DNA of 64,000 bases, from NCBI GenBank assembly GCA_046582185.1, contig JAYGEX010000034.1:21140-85139 (forward strand). Direction: 5' to 3'. Made by a program: the position numbers and the translations under genes. The notes under the pieces are model-generated. The model ran no database searches, was not told the origin of the DNA, and saw only the letters and a list, made by a program, of their open reading frames with translations. The first letter of the stretch is position 1; the number at the start of each line of letters is the position of its first letter. This DNA is from GCA-002726655 sp046582185 (GTDB taxonomy: Bacteria; Pseudomonadota; Gammaproteobacteria; Pseudomonadales; Azotimanducaceae). Positions 9,601-19,500 of this stretch are shown piece after piece.

Positions 9601-12600
9601 GCCAATACAGCGCCACCTGCAGCAACTGTGCCTGTACCGGTTGCGCCAACCGCCGCGTTTAATCAACCCTTGCGGGATGCGAATTGGGTTGCCGCGTTCC
9701 AGAGTCTGCAACAACAGACATTGGAAGCGCAAAAGTCTTTCCAGAGTACGCTCGGTGAAGCACACCAGGCTTTCCTGCGGGCCAGTGAAGTTGCCTTTGC
9801 CCAGTTGGGTGGTAACGTACTCGCGACTATTCCAGTGGCCGCGCCTGTAGCTGCAATTCAACCGGCGACGATTGCTCAAACTGTACCCGCCGCTGCCCCG
9901 GCGGCTGCGCCGATAGCAATAGCAACTCCAGTCGCTATGCCAGATACGCCCCAGCCTGTGCCAGTGGCAGCAGCAGTCGTTGCTGAGCCTGTCGCTATTG
10001 ATTTTGAAGGCATGCTTCTGGATATTGTTGCTGAAAAGACAGGTTATCCGAAGGAGATGCTGACACTTGACATGGAGCTCGAGTCAGGACTCGGCATCGA
10101 CTCAATCAAGCGAGTGGAGATTCTTTCCGCTTTGCAGGAGCAAATTCCACATCTGGGCGAATTGGACACCGGTGAGCTTGCCGAGTTGAATACCCTGGGT
10201 GAAATTATTACCTTTGCCGGTGCATCTGCACCTTCTATACGAGCAGCTACACCGGCAGCACCGGCATCCACTATTGATTTTGAAGGCTTGTTACTGGACG
10301 TGGTTGCTGAAAAGACTGGCTATCCCAAGGAGATGTTGTCTCTTGATATGGAGCTTGAGTCTGGTCTTGGCATTGACTCAATCAAACGAGTTGAGATCCT
10401 GTCTTCGTTGCAGGAACAGATTCCTCATCTGGGCGAGATGGATACAGCCGAACTTGCGGAGCTTAATACCCTGGGTGAGATTATCAGCTTTGCCAGCGCA
10501 GGTGCGCCAACAGCTACGGCGCCTGCCGCTATCGACTTTGAAGGCATGTTGCTGGATGTTGTCGCTGAAAAGACAGGTTATCCAAAAGACATGCTGACTC
10601 TGGATATGGAGCTTGAATCTGGCCTGGGCATTGATTCAATCAAGCGCGTGGAAATACTATCCGCGCTTCAGGAACAGATCCCCCATCTTGGTGAAATGGA
10701 TACAGCGGAGCTCGCAGAGCTTACCACCCTGGGCGAGATTATTACTTTTGCCAGCGGCTCTGCCCCTGAGTCGGCGGCACCAACAGCAACCAGCCTGGAC
10801 TTCGAGAGCATGCTGCTTGATGTGGTGGCAGAGAAAACGGGATATCCCAAGGAAATGTTGTCTCTGGATATGGAGCTTGAGTCTGGCCTCGGCATTGATT
10901 CAATCAAGCGGGTGGAAATTCTGTCCGCACTTCAGGACCAGATTCCACATCTCGCAGAGATGGATACGGCGCAATTGGCGGAGCTAAATACGCTGGGCGA
11001 GATTGTCGCATTTGCTTCTGGTTCATCTGCCGCAGGTACCACTGCTAGCAGTACATCAGAAGTTGCATCTTCAGAAACAATTGAAATGACGCGTTATGAA
11101 ATCGTTAGCGAAGCGCGAGCTGCTGCTGGAATTGCAATCGGGAAAATTCAAAATGCGGCGCCCCTCTATTTGGTTGGAGATCAATCTGGTATTGCAGATC
11201 CACTTGCGACATTGTTGATGGGTGCGGGTATCGCGGTGAAGGTCGTTGCCGATGCTCCTGAAAATGCACAGTTTGTGGTCCTGCTTACAGGACTGAACAC
11301 AGACAAGAAGAGTATCGGTGAGCTGGCCGAGCTCAATGTTGAAGCATTTAAACAGACACGAAGCTGTGCTGCTGAAATGACCGCTAACGGAAAAATGTTC
11401 GTCACCGTTCAGGCAACTGGCGGAGACTTCGGGCTATCGGGTAGTGCCGGCAAGCTGGCATGGGCATCTGGTGTTGCTGCTCTGGCAAAGACCGCTTCAA
11501 GAGAGTGGCTCGACGTTGCCGTGAAGGCAATCGATATAGCCACAGACGGCATTTCCCGGGATGAGGTCGCGCATCGTTTGTTTGCAGAATTGGTTTCAGG
11601 TGGCCCCGAGCTTGAGGTAGGGCTGCAGGCTGATGGGCAACGAATTACCCTGGTATCCAATGTTATTGCCAGCGGTACCGATTCGCTTGATGCACCGTTA
11701 ACCGAAGATAGCGTAATTGTTGTTAGTGGCGGCGCGCGTGGTGTAACGGCTGCCTGCCTCTATGAGTTGTTACAGAGAACGCCTGCGAAGTTGGCAATCC
11801 TTGGTCGTACCGCCTTGCAAGATGAGGCTGCAGATTTGGCTGCGTTTACGACTGACGCCGAATTGAAGAAAGCCTTGTTGGCCAGGTATCAGGGTGCCGG
11901 GCAGCAGGTTACCCCCATGGAATTAAATAAAGAAGTCTCTGGCATTCTAAATATGCGGGAAGTAAGGAATAACCTTGCAAAGCTGGAATCAACTGGGTCG
12001 AAGGTCCTTTATATTCCTACAGATATTAGCGACGAAAACTCCGTTGCAGATTCTGTGGAGCAGGCTCGCGAAGCATTTGGCCCAATCACGGCTATTGTTC
12101 ATGCGGCGGGGGTTCTTGCCGATAAGGAAATTCAAAAGAAGACCGACGAACAATTCCAGTCTGTGTTCAGCACCAAGGTAGCAGGACTGAAGAATCTTCT
12201 TAGTGCGACTGAATTGGACCCACTGACCCATATGATCTGCTTCTCTTCAGTTGCGGCTAGAGTAGGTAATAATGGCCAGGTCGACTACGCAATGGCAAAC
12301 GAAGTATTGAACCGGGTCTGCCAAGAAGAAAAATTTCGCCGCGGCGCAGGCTTCATCGCCAAATCCATAGGTTGGGGACCTTGGGCAGGTGGTATGGTTG
12401 ATCCATCACTTGCTGGTCACTTCCGTTCACAGGGTGTTGAGTTGATTCCCATGGACGATGGCGCCAGACTCTTTGCTGATGAATTCGAAGGCCGTAATGG
12501 TGATTGTGTTGAAATCGTCTATGGCGGCGGCATCGGTGGGCAGGAGAATGAAGCCCAGAATAAAGTGATCGCTATTCGAGTGCATCCCTCCACATATCCC

Positions 12601-13344
12601 CAGATCGCAAGCCACCTGATTCAGGGCCAGCCAGTTGTGCCAATGGCAATGGTTAACGAGTGGTGCCTTGGCATCGCCCGGGCACTGAACCCAAGCGCAC
12701 GAGTAGTCAGCGTTCGCGACTTAAGTGTATTGAAAGGCATTCAACTTCCAGCATTCGATACCACCGGTGACTGGGTAAATATCACTTGTGATATTAATGA
12801 TGCCGGCGATCTCCTTAATATGACTGTGTCCAATGAAGAGGGTAATGCCCTGTATCAGCTGGGCATCGAAATTGGAAATGGCAGCGATCAGGTGACTGAA
12901 CCTGAATCACCTGCAGAAATGAATCTTGGTAGTTGGGAGTGGGGCCCTGAGAAAATATACAAGGACTTCCTGTTCCATGGTGAAGCGTTACAAGTCGTAA
13001 AGAAACTTCTTGGCGTTTCCAATAGTGGCTGCAGCGGTATGTTACAAATGCCCGATGGCTCAGATCTTGAGCGCTGGCGTGTTGCCTTGCTAGATGGAGG
13101 TTTACAGCTTGCCCTCTTGTGGGAGCGTCATCGATCAGGACTTGCATCACTGCCAACGAAATTTGGCCAGATGAAGTGGCACCAATCGGAAAAATCCGAA
13201 GGACCGATTACCTGCGAATTGATGTTGCAAAAAGCAACGAAGCTCGCGGCGACCTGGTCGATTGTATTTACCAACGTTGAAAAGCAGATTATTGCCACGA
13301 TGGAAGATGTGAACATTCACGTGCTGGGCAAATCCACCGCTTAG
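6661..13344 (+). CDS. pfa2 (pfaA-like): PUFA synthase multidomain subunit Pfa2 (PfaA-like): KS-MAT-4xACP-KR-DH
   Basis: 2227 residues. I chose ATG 6661 because AGGAG ends 9 bases before it; an in-frame TTG at 6640 is less likely. Domain order: ketosynthase about 8-450 (C211, H346, H388); malonyl-CoA acyltransferase about 575-885 (GQGS, GHSYGE with S678, AFH with H784); an Ala/Pro-rich linker with a helical segment about 1001-1052; four near-identical ACPs with phosphopantetheine serines S1148, S1240, S1326 and S1414 in LGIDSIKR; ketoreductase about 1680-1890 (GGARGVTA, S1863, Y1876, N1880); C-terminal PKS-type dehydratase about 1965-2220 with H1985 and D2145-x3-Q2149. All catalytic residues sought are present, so it should be active. 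Four ACPs is in the normal range (roughly 3-9). With Pfa1 and Pfa3 it would make a very-long-chain or polyunsaturated product; the exact product cannot be read from sequence. Confidence 0.95.
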   Translation: MTNKEKSSFSPIAVVGASGLFPGSINGQSFWRNILAGEDFMTEVPADHWLISDYYDAQPAKSGKIYGNRGAFLPKVDFDPMEFGMPPKQLSTTDTAQLLALIVASKVLEDAASVQFGKVDKADISVILGVASATEMVGQMVSRIQRPNWTKALRDAGIAESKVQEVCDGIEATYPEWDESTFPGLLGNVVAGRIANRLDLGGTNCVVDAACASSLGAVAMAISELQSGNSNLVITGGVDALNDIFMYMCFSQTPALSATGDCRPFSKDADGTMLGEGIGMVALRRLEDAQRDGDRIYSIIRGVGSSSDGRSGSIYAPESKGQALAIRRAYNMTDYDVDEVELIEAHGTATKAGDAAEFGGLRYAFEDAESADTKQWCALGSVKSQIGHTKSAAGAASLFKVVMALHHKVLPGTIKVSEPNPSLNIDDSPFYINTETRPWIHDPSSTRKGSVSSFGFGGSNFHVTLEEHVQTGEARGRYHISPVELLLFSGKSIDELVASAKSAVTALPNIALSMLAKQLQQDFDAGSDYRLSIVAKDADSAATQIGQAVDKIRAQPADTFSMPNKMHFGLKSGDKQKVGFIFPGQGSQYVNMGSELACEFDQARTAWDIASTVKLDGEQRLDQVVFPIPVFNDADRKEQNNLLTNTDWAQPAIGCVSSSMLNLLDTLELKPDAVAGHSYGEVTALYAAGALKTSEDLISVSRRRGELMKAAAALTPGSMTAVRANSKDVQAHLDQWDCEVVIANINSPSQVVIAGETSEIEKVEKMLEEAKLTFRRLPVATAFHTHIVSPSAEPFHEFLTDIDVGEPTIPVYSNTTAAVYSSKADEIRKNLAWQLANPVRFEELIQQMHDDGIRVFLEVGPGSVLAGMVKDCLKGRDFEVISLDNKKLDGRAAFWNAMGSLSAAGIALNYGALWADFADVPPPEDSIKRSPITVKMGGANLGKPYPPENGSAGVPAPNPETIPQTAPAPIAAKVAAPVEVANTAPPAATVPVPVAPTAAFNQPLRDANWVAAFQSLQQQTLEAQKSFQSTLGEAHQAFLRASEVAFAQLGGNVLATIPVAAPVAAIQPATIAQTVPAAAPAAAPIAIATPVAMPDTPQPVPVAAAVVAEPVAIDFEGMLLDIVAEKTGYPKEMLTLDMELESGLGIDSIKRVEILSALQEQIPHLGELDTGELAELNTLGEIITFAGASAPSIRAATPAAPASTIDFEGLLLDVVAEKTGYPKEMLSLDMELESGLGIDSIKRVEILSSLQEQIPHLGEMDTAELAELNTLGEIISFASAGAPTATAPAAIDFEGMLLDVVAEKTGYPKDMLTLDMELESGLGIDSIKRVEILSALQEQIPHLGEMDTAELAELTTLGEIITFASGSAPESAAPTATSLDFESMLLDVVAEKTGYPKEMLSLDMELESGLGIDSIKRVEILSALQDQIPHLAEMDTAQLAELNTLGEIVAFASGSSAAGTTASSTSEVASSETIEMTRYEIVSEARAAAGIAIGKIQNAAPLYLVGDQSGIADPLATLLMGAGIAVKVVADAPENAQFVVLLTGLNTDKKSIGELAELNVEAFKQTRSCAAEMTANGKMFVTVQATGGDFGLSGSAGKLAWASGVAALAKTASREWLDVAVKAIDIATDGISRDEVAHRLFAELVSGGPELEVGLQADGQRITLVSNVIASGTDSLDAPLTEDSVIVVSGGARGVTAACLYELLQRTPAKLAILGRTALQDEAADLAAFTTDAELKKALLARYQGAGQQVTPMELNKEVSGILNMREVRNNLAKLESTGSKVLYIPTDISDENSVADSVEQAREAFGPITAIVHAAGVLADKEIQKKTDEQFQSVFSTKVAGLKNLLSATELDPLTHMICFSSVAARVGNNGQVDYAMANEVLNRVCQEEKFRRGAGFIAKSIGWGPWAGGMVDPSLAGHFRSQGVELIPMDDGARLFADEFEGRNGDCVEIVYGGGIGGQENEAQNKVIAIRVHPSTYPQIASHLIQGQPVVPMAMVNEWCLGIARALNPSARVVSVRDLSVLKGIQLPAFDTTGDWVNITCDINDAGDLLNMTVSNEEGNALYQLGIEIGNGSDQVTEPESPAEMNLGSWEWGPEKIYKDFLFHGEALQVVKKLLGVSNSGCSGMLQMPDGSDLERWRVALLDGGLQLALLWERHRSGLASLPTKFGQMKWHQSEKSEGPITCELMLQKATKLAATWSIVFTNVEKQIIATMEDVNIHVLGKSTA
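9991..11010 (+). repeat. Four tandem ACP-coding repeats within pfa2
   Basis: Four copies of a roughly 260-290-base unit, each coding for an ACP beginning IDFEG(M/L)LLD or LDFESMLLD and carrying ELESGLGIDSIKRVEIL. Spacings between the modified serines are 92, 86 and 88 residues. Linkers between copies are short and Ala/Pro/Thr-rich. The copies are far more alike than ACPs of different enzymes, which suggests recent duplication or gene conversion. ACP number is known to correlate with PUFA synthase productivity. Confidence 0.93.
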
Positions 13345-13536
13345 GTGTTATGCCCAGTTATGCCTAGTTAGTTCCCGTCCATAAATAGCCAAATTAGAAC
13401 AATATATGCAAAATTATAGATCCGTTAGCTATATAAAACAATCACTTACCAGGGAAGTAACACCGGCGGTTTCTGTTTCTGTACGAGCGCTAATTAGGCG
13501 CCATGTCAAAATAGGCTCCTTGTTAAAGTAAGATCA
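13345..13536. other. Spacer between pfa2 and pfa3
   Basis: A 192-base AT-rich gap on the coding strand. It opens with a short duplication (TTATGCCCAG / TTATGCCTAG) and contains no coding sequence. It is long for an operon spacer, so a secondary promoter for pfa3 is possible, but no clear -35/-10 pair stands out and the ribosome site before the pfa3 ATG (TAAGAT) is weak. Confidence 0.5.
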
Positions 13537-16500
13537 ATGCCAAAAAATAAAGAGTCAAAATTTCAGCCCATTGCTGTTGTTGGTCGGGGTTGTGTATTAC
13601 CCGGCTGTCATTCGGTGGATGATCTCTGGAAGATCGTGGATGGTGGACAGGTCCAGGTTAGCTCCGCTGAAGGAGATGACTGGCGCGTCGATCAGCAGCG
13701 CCTGACGAATGACAATGCAGGTGAATTTGTTGCCGACAAAATGTGGTCCAGCCACGGCGGATATGTTCGCGATTTCGACCGTCATTTCGATGCCAGCCAG
13801 TTCAACATCGATCAGGAATTGATTGCGCAATTGGACCCGGTTTTTCTTTGGTCCATGGAAGCGGCAAGGCAAGCCATGGCAGAACTTGCCAACCCTGGCG
13901 AGCTCAATGATGCCGGTGTTATTCTCGGTAATCTTTCTTATCCCACGCGCAAGCACAGCCAATTTGCCGAGGAAGTATGGCTGAAGCAAATTCGCCAAAA
14001 CGGCGAAATCAGCACCGCAGCGGAAAACCGGTTTATGTCTGGCCTGCCGGCAATGTTAGTTGCCGAGGGTCTTGGACTTGGCGGGAATACCCTGGCTCTG
14101 GATGCTGCCTGTGCCTCTGGGCTTTATGCCATTAAGGTTGCCTGCGACAGACTACAGGATGGTAGTGCCAGCCTAATGCTGGCTGGCGGCGTTAATGCCG
14201 CTGACCCATTGTTTATTCACATGGGCTTCTGCGCCCTAAAGGCACTGAGCAAGACTGGCGTCAGCAAGCCGTTCCATGAGCATGCAGATGGACTTGTGCC
14301 CTCTGAAGGCGCTGCATTTGTGGCGCTGAAGCGGCTCGAGGATGCCCGTGCCGATGGCGACAAAATATATGGCGTTATCCGTGGTGTAGGACTTTCAAAT
14401 GATGGTCGTAGCGGTGGATTCCTGTCGCCATCATCCGCTGGACAAGTGGTATCCATGAAGCAAGCCTATGAGATGTCCGGCATTGATCCTGCTGAAGTTC
14501 AATTTATCGAATGTCATGCCACTGGTACAGAAGCCGGTGATTCTGCCGAGATAGAAAGCCTCGGCAATGTTTTTCCAAATGATAAGGCGATTCCGCTGGG
14601 GTCATTGAAAGGCAACCTTGGTCACTTGATTACTGCCTCTGGTGTCGCGGGATTGGTTAAAGTGTTGTTGGCCTTCGAGCACAAGACACTTCCTGGTACA
14701 CCTAATGCGTCACCAACTTTAGGCAAGGTCAAGTCTGCTGGTTTTGAAGTGCCTGGAGGTAGTAAAGAGTGGACGAGCAAGGGGCCGCGGATTGCAGCTG
14801 TCAGCAGTTTTGGGTTTGGCGGTAATAATGCACACCTCCTGGTTCAGGAAGATGATGAATCCATTGCAATAGGCAAGCTGGGTGTCACACCCACAGATTC
14901 TGCGTTCGCCATAATTGGCTTGGCCTTAAGGACCGATCAGGACGAAAATTTTGAGTCCTTTGGGCGGCGCTTGCATGGCACTGGCACCAGTTCGGATAAT
15001 CCAGATGCCGGGAATCAGATTTTCCTTTCCGCCAAGTCGCTGTCCTTTCCGCCCAATGACCTGAAAGAATCACTGGGGCAGCAACTTGTATTGTTGGACC
15101 TTCTACCAAAGATACAGTCGCTGATTGATGGTAATCCAAGCGATCGAACCGGCATTTTTATTGGTATGCAGACGGACAGTGAAGTATGCCGTTATGGCTT
15201 ACGTTGGCGCATGGCGGAACTGGACCCGGAGGGCATTGTTGCTGATATTGACAAGGAAATTGCGCCGCCGCTCAATGCGGCAGGTGTCATTGGCAAAATG
15301 CCAAATGTTCCGGCAAACAGAATTAGTAATCAACTGGATATTAGAGGGCCGGGGTTCACTGTAAGCCGTGAAGAGCTTTCCGGCGACGGCGCTCTTGAGC
15401 TTGCCATGGCAGCAATTCATCGCGGCGAGTTGGATATTGCGATTGTAGGTGCGGTTGATCTTGCCAATGAACAAGTGCACCAGGCGGCAATAAGCGAGAT
15501 ATCTGATGGCCCGACTTCTGATGCGGCTATCTTGATGGTCATTAAATCATTAGAGCAGGCGCGTCGTGACGGCGATAAAATTTTAGCAGAGATTACGTCA
15601 GTTCATTCAGCTGAAGAGAGCAGCTCCAGCGAGGCGATTACGGGTGCTTATGCTGCATCTGGCCTGATGAATATTGCTGCGGCTGTGCAGCAGGTTCGTG
15701 GCGGCAGCATTGAGCCTCGGCCACAGTTTGTTCATAACCGCTCAGTCTTTGGCGAAACCAGCTCCTGGAAACTGACGCAGGATATCAGTGGTGTCTCGGT
15801 CCTTGATGCTAAAGATAAGCCGCGCATGGAAATCTTTGCAGCAGCAGATCGAGAGGCACTGATTTCGAATATTCGATCATTAAAATATGTTCCTGCAAGT
15901 GAGGGTTCTTGCAGGGTCGCATTGGTGGGAACTGATGCGGAACTTCCCGGCTTACGAGAACGAGCGATCAAAGGACTCGGCAGCGCCAGCGGTGGGCCAA
16001 CAGCCTGGTCTCTCGATGGGATCAGCTTTTCAGAAACATCTATGAAGGGAGAAATGGCCTCGGTATTTACCGGTGCTGCGGCAGCTTATCCTGGCATGGG
16101 CAGGGATCTGTTCGCAGGCTTTCCCGGGATTGCCGCTTCGCTTGCAGCCGAGATGCCAAGAACCGCGGCAGCAATGAGTGCTGCCTTTGATGAAAGCGAT
16201 GAACGACATAATCTGCCATCGTTCCAGCTAGCAGGTTGCTCATACCTTTGTCAGTTCCATGCAAGGATCACAAGTGAATTGCTGCACCTTAAGCCAAGCG
16301 TCGCCATTGGTTTGTCCTCGGGGGAAACCAATTCAATGTTTGCCTTTGGCGCCTGGCAGGACATGGATTCTTTACTGGAAGATATAGACGCTACTGAGCT
16401 CTATCGTTCAGCGCTGGCGGCTGACTTTACCTCGATTCGTGAAGTCTGGAGCCTTGGGGGAAATGAAGCTGTTGACTGGGTGAACTATAGAGTACTGGCT

Positions 16501-19500
16501 CCTGTAGGCAAGGTACGCGAGGCGATCGAATTACAGGATCGAGCTTATCTCACCATTATTCAATCCGAGCGGGATTCCGTTATCGGTGGTGACAGGGCCG
16601 CATGTGATGCCGTGCTCCAGACCCTTGGCAACCCGGACGTCATTCCTCTTGGTCATGATCTTGCGGTTCATTGTGATGTCGTTAAACCATTTGAAGCTAC
16701 ATGGCGCCGGATTCATACAAGGAAAACCACGGTACCGGAAGGTATCCGCTTCTATTCCAATTTTCTTGGCGGAGTTTATTCCCTCAATGACGAGTCAGTT
16801 GCCGATGCGCTAACGGGCCAGGCGATACAGACCATCGATTTTCCTAACATCATTAATAAAGCATGGGATGATGGCGTCAGAATTTTTGTTGAGCATGGAC
16901 CCCGTAATAGCCTCAAAGGGGCGATTGATGACATTCTGGGCAGTCGTGAGCGCTTAGGAAGTCGTGAACGCTCTGAAAGTCGTGAACACCTGGTGGTATC
17001 ACTCGATAACTCTGCACTGCCATCCATGACACAACTCTACCGTGCGGTCGCAGAACTCTGGTGTGCCGGCGTTGATATCAACCTGGAACATATCGATATT
17101 GTGGAGGCTTTAGTTGAAGAGCATGGGCTTGAAGAACCTGTCGGACCCACCATACCTTTTAATTTACGTTTGCCGCCTATCAGACCGGAAACAAAACATC
17201 TGAACGTCCAATCTATGTCTCAAGAACAGTCTCAAGGACAGTCCAAAGAACAGTCCAAAGAACAGTCAAACGACCGGTTACAATTACGGTCTGGAACCAA
17301 TCTCTCATTGGCGGAAGTCTATCTGCCTCCAAAGGCATCATCCGGTCCACAGGATGCCCGGCTGATTCCTGCGGCCCCTGCTTTGGCAACAACTTTGCCT
17401 CGTCTGCCGGTGCCACTGCAAATTGTCGCCGCGGTGGAACCGGAAGCAGCGGTTATTTCGGCTGATGTTAACAATGTGGCGCCCGCCGTCGTTACGAATG
17501 TAGTAACCAATGTAGTTTCCACAACGATGAAGACACCACTATCGCGAGTGATGGAACCTGCCAAGGAAGCAGCTTCATTAGAAGCTGTTGTTAAGCCCGC
17601 TGCTGTTCCCTCTACGCTGGTTCCACCCACGCCAGTTCCAGCAGCTCCGCTTACGTCACCGCCTGTACCTATTGGAGCCAGGGAGCACCAGCTCTTGATC
17701 GATGGTCATCAACAAATGCTGACCGCGCATCAGGAATTTCTCATCGCTCAAATTGAGGGTCAGAGAGCTTTCACCGAAACCATGTCGCGGATACAAAACT
17801 CTCTCTTTGCTTCAACGCCCCTGGAATTGTTGGTGACAAATTCGCCTAAGCAGGCAGAGCCGATTATCCAGGCCGCGATTGCAGAGACATCCAGCGTTGG
17901 GCCAGCTCCTGATCCTAGTACCAAGCTTGAAGTGGCTCAGGAAGTCGCGACACCGATGACGGCATTACCTGCAACCAGGCCAGGACCATCATTCTCCCGG
18001 GAGCAGCTTGAAGTGCTGGCAGGCGGTAAAATCTCGTCTGTGCTGGGTGAGTTATTTGAGCAACAGGATGCTTATGACGTTCAGGTGAGAATGCCTGAAC
18101 CGCCTCTTTTGTTGTGTGACCGAGTGATTGGCATTGAAGGCGAAGCGGGTTCCATGGGCACCGGAACCATCTGGACAGAAACTGATGTTACGGCCGACAA
18201 ATGGTATCTGCATCATGGCCGGATGCCTCCTGGTGTCTTTATCGAATGTGGCCAGGCAGATTTATTACTTATCTCCTGGCTTGGAATCGACTTTCATAAT
18301 CGCGGTGAGCGTGCATACAGATTGCTTGGATGTGAGATAACCTTCCACAGCGATCTACCGAAACCCGGCGATACCCTGGAATACGACATCAAAGTTGATG
18401 GTCATGCGAATCAGGGCGACGTCCGTTTATTTTTCTTCCATTACGATTGTCTGATCGACGGCAAGCCAGCTATCTCTGTTCGTAGTGGTCAGGCAGGTTT
18501 CTTCACCACGGAAGAGCTTGCTGATTCGGCCGGTGTGTTGTGGGATCCGGAAACTGCCAAATACACGGAAGCCGCAAACATGGCTCCCGCCAGCGCCGTA
18601 ACCAGCAAATCAAGTTTCACCCGCGACGATATCACTGCATATTTGAATGGCGAGTTGTGGGAGTGCTTTGGCCCCGAATTTGAGCGAGCTCATACACATA
18701 CCCGTACACCCGGTTCAGCATCTGATCGTGGCAATTTCCTTGGCGAAGTCACCGATTTTGATCCTGAAGGGGGTCCGGCAGGAAGAGGGTACTTAAGAAT
18801 CGTTGAAGATATCCATGCAGACGACTGGTTCTTTGACGGGCACTTTAAGAATGACCCCTGCATGCCTGGGACATTGATGGCAGATGCCTGTTTACAGGCG
18901 ATGGCATTTTATATGAGCGCGCGTGGCCATACCTTGCATCGAGACGGTTGGCGCTTTCAACCTGTAAGAGATATTAGTTACAAGTTTGTCTGTCGTGGAC
19001 AGGCGACGCCAGAGTCCAGTCAGCTTGTTTATGAAGTCTTTATTGATGAAGAATATGTAGGCAACGAGCCCCGAATTTTTGCTCACGTACTTTGTACTGT
19101 CGATGGGCGAAAGGCATTTCTATGTGAAAAGCTAGGGCTTGAACTTGTGCCTGACTGGCCCCTTAGCAGCATGCCGGAATTGTTAGTACCTGCGGAAGAC
19201 AATCGTCCACTTGCTACTATCGACGACTTCAAGCTGGATTATGCCGCCTTGATCAGTTGTGCATGGGGACAACCTTCCCATGCATTTGGTGAAGGTTTTG
19301 CACATTACGATGGCCCTTTACGGAGTCCAAGGCTGCCGGGGCCTCCGTATCATTTTATGACGCGAATTGTAGCCCTGGAAGGTGAGATGGCGAGCATGAA
19401 GTCCGGTGGGCGAGTCGAGGCGCTGTATGACATCCCTGCCGATGAATGGTATTTCCTTGAGAATGGTGCACGAACAATGCCCTATTGTATCTTGCTGGAA

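Noticed and set aside
15260..15700. Second ketosynthase-like domain of Pfa3 as an active condensing enzyme
   Set aside because: The active-site cysteine position is Glu613, so it is a chain-length factor.
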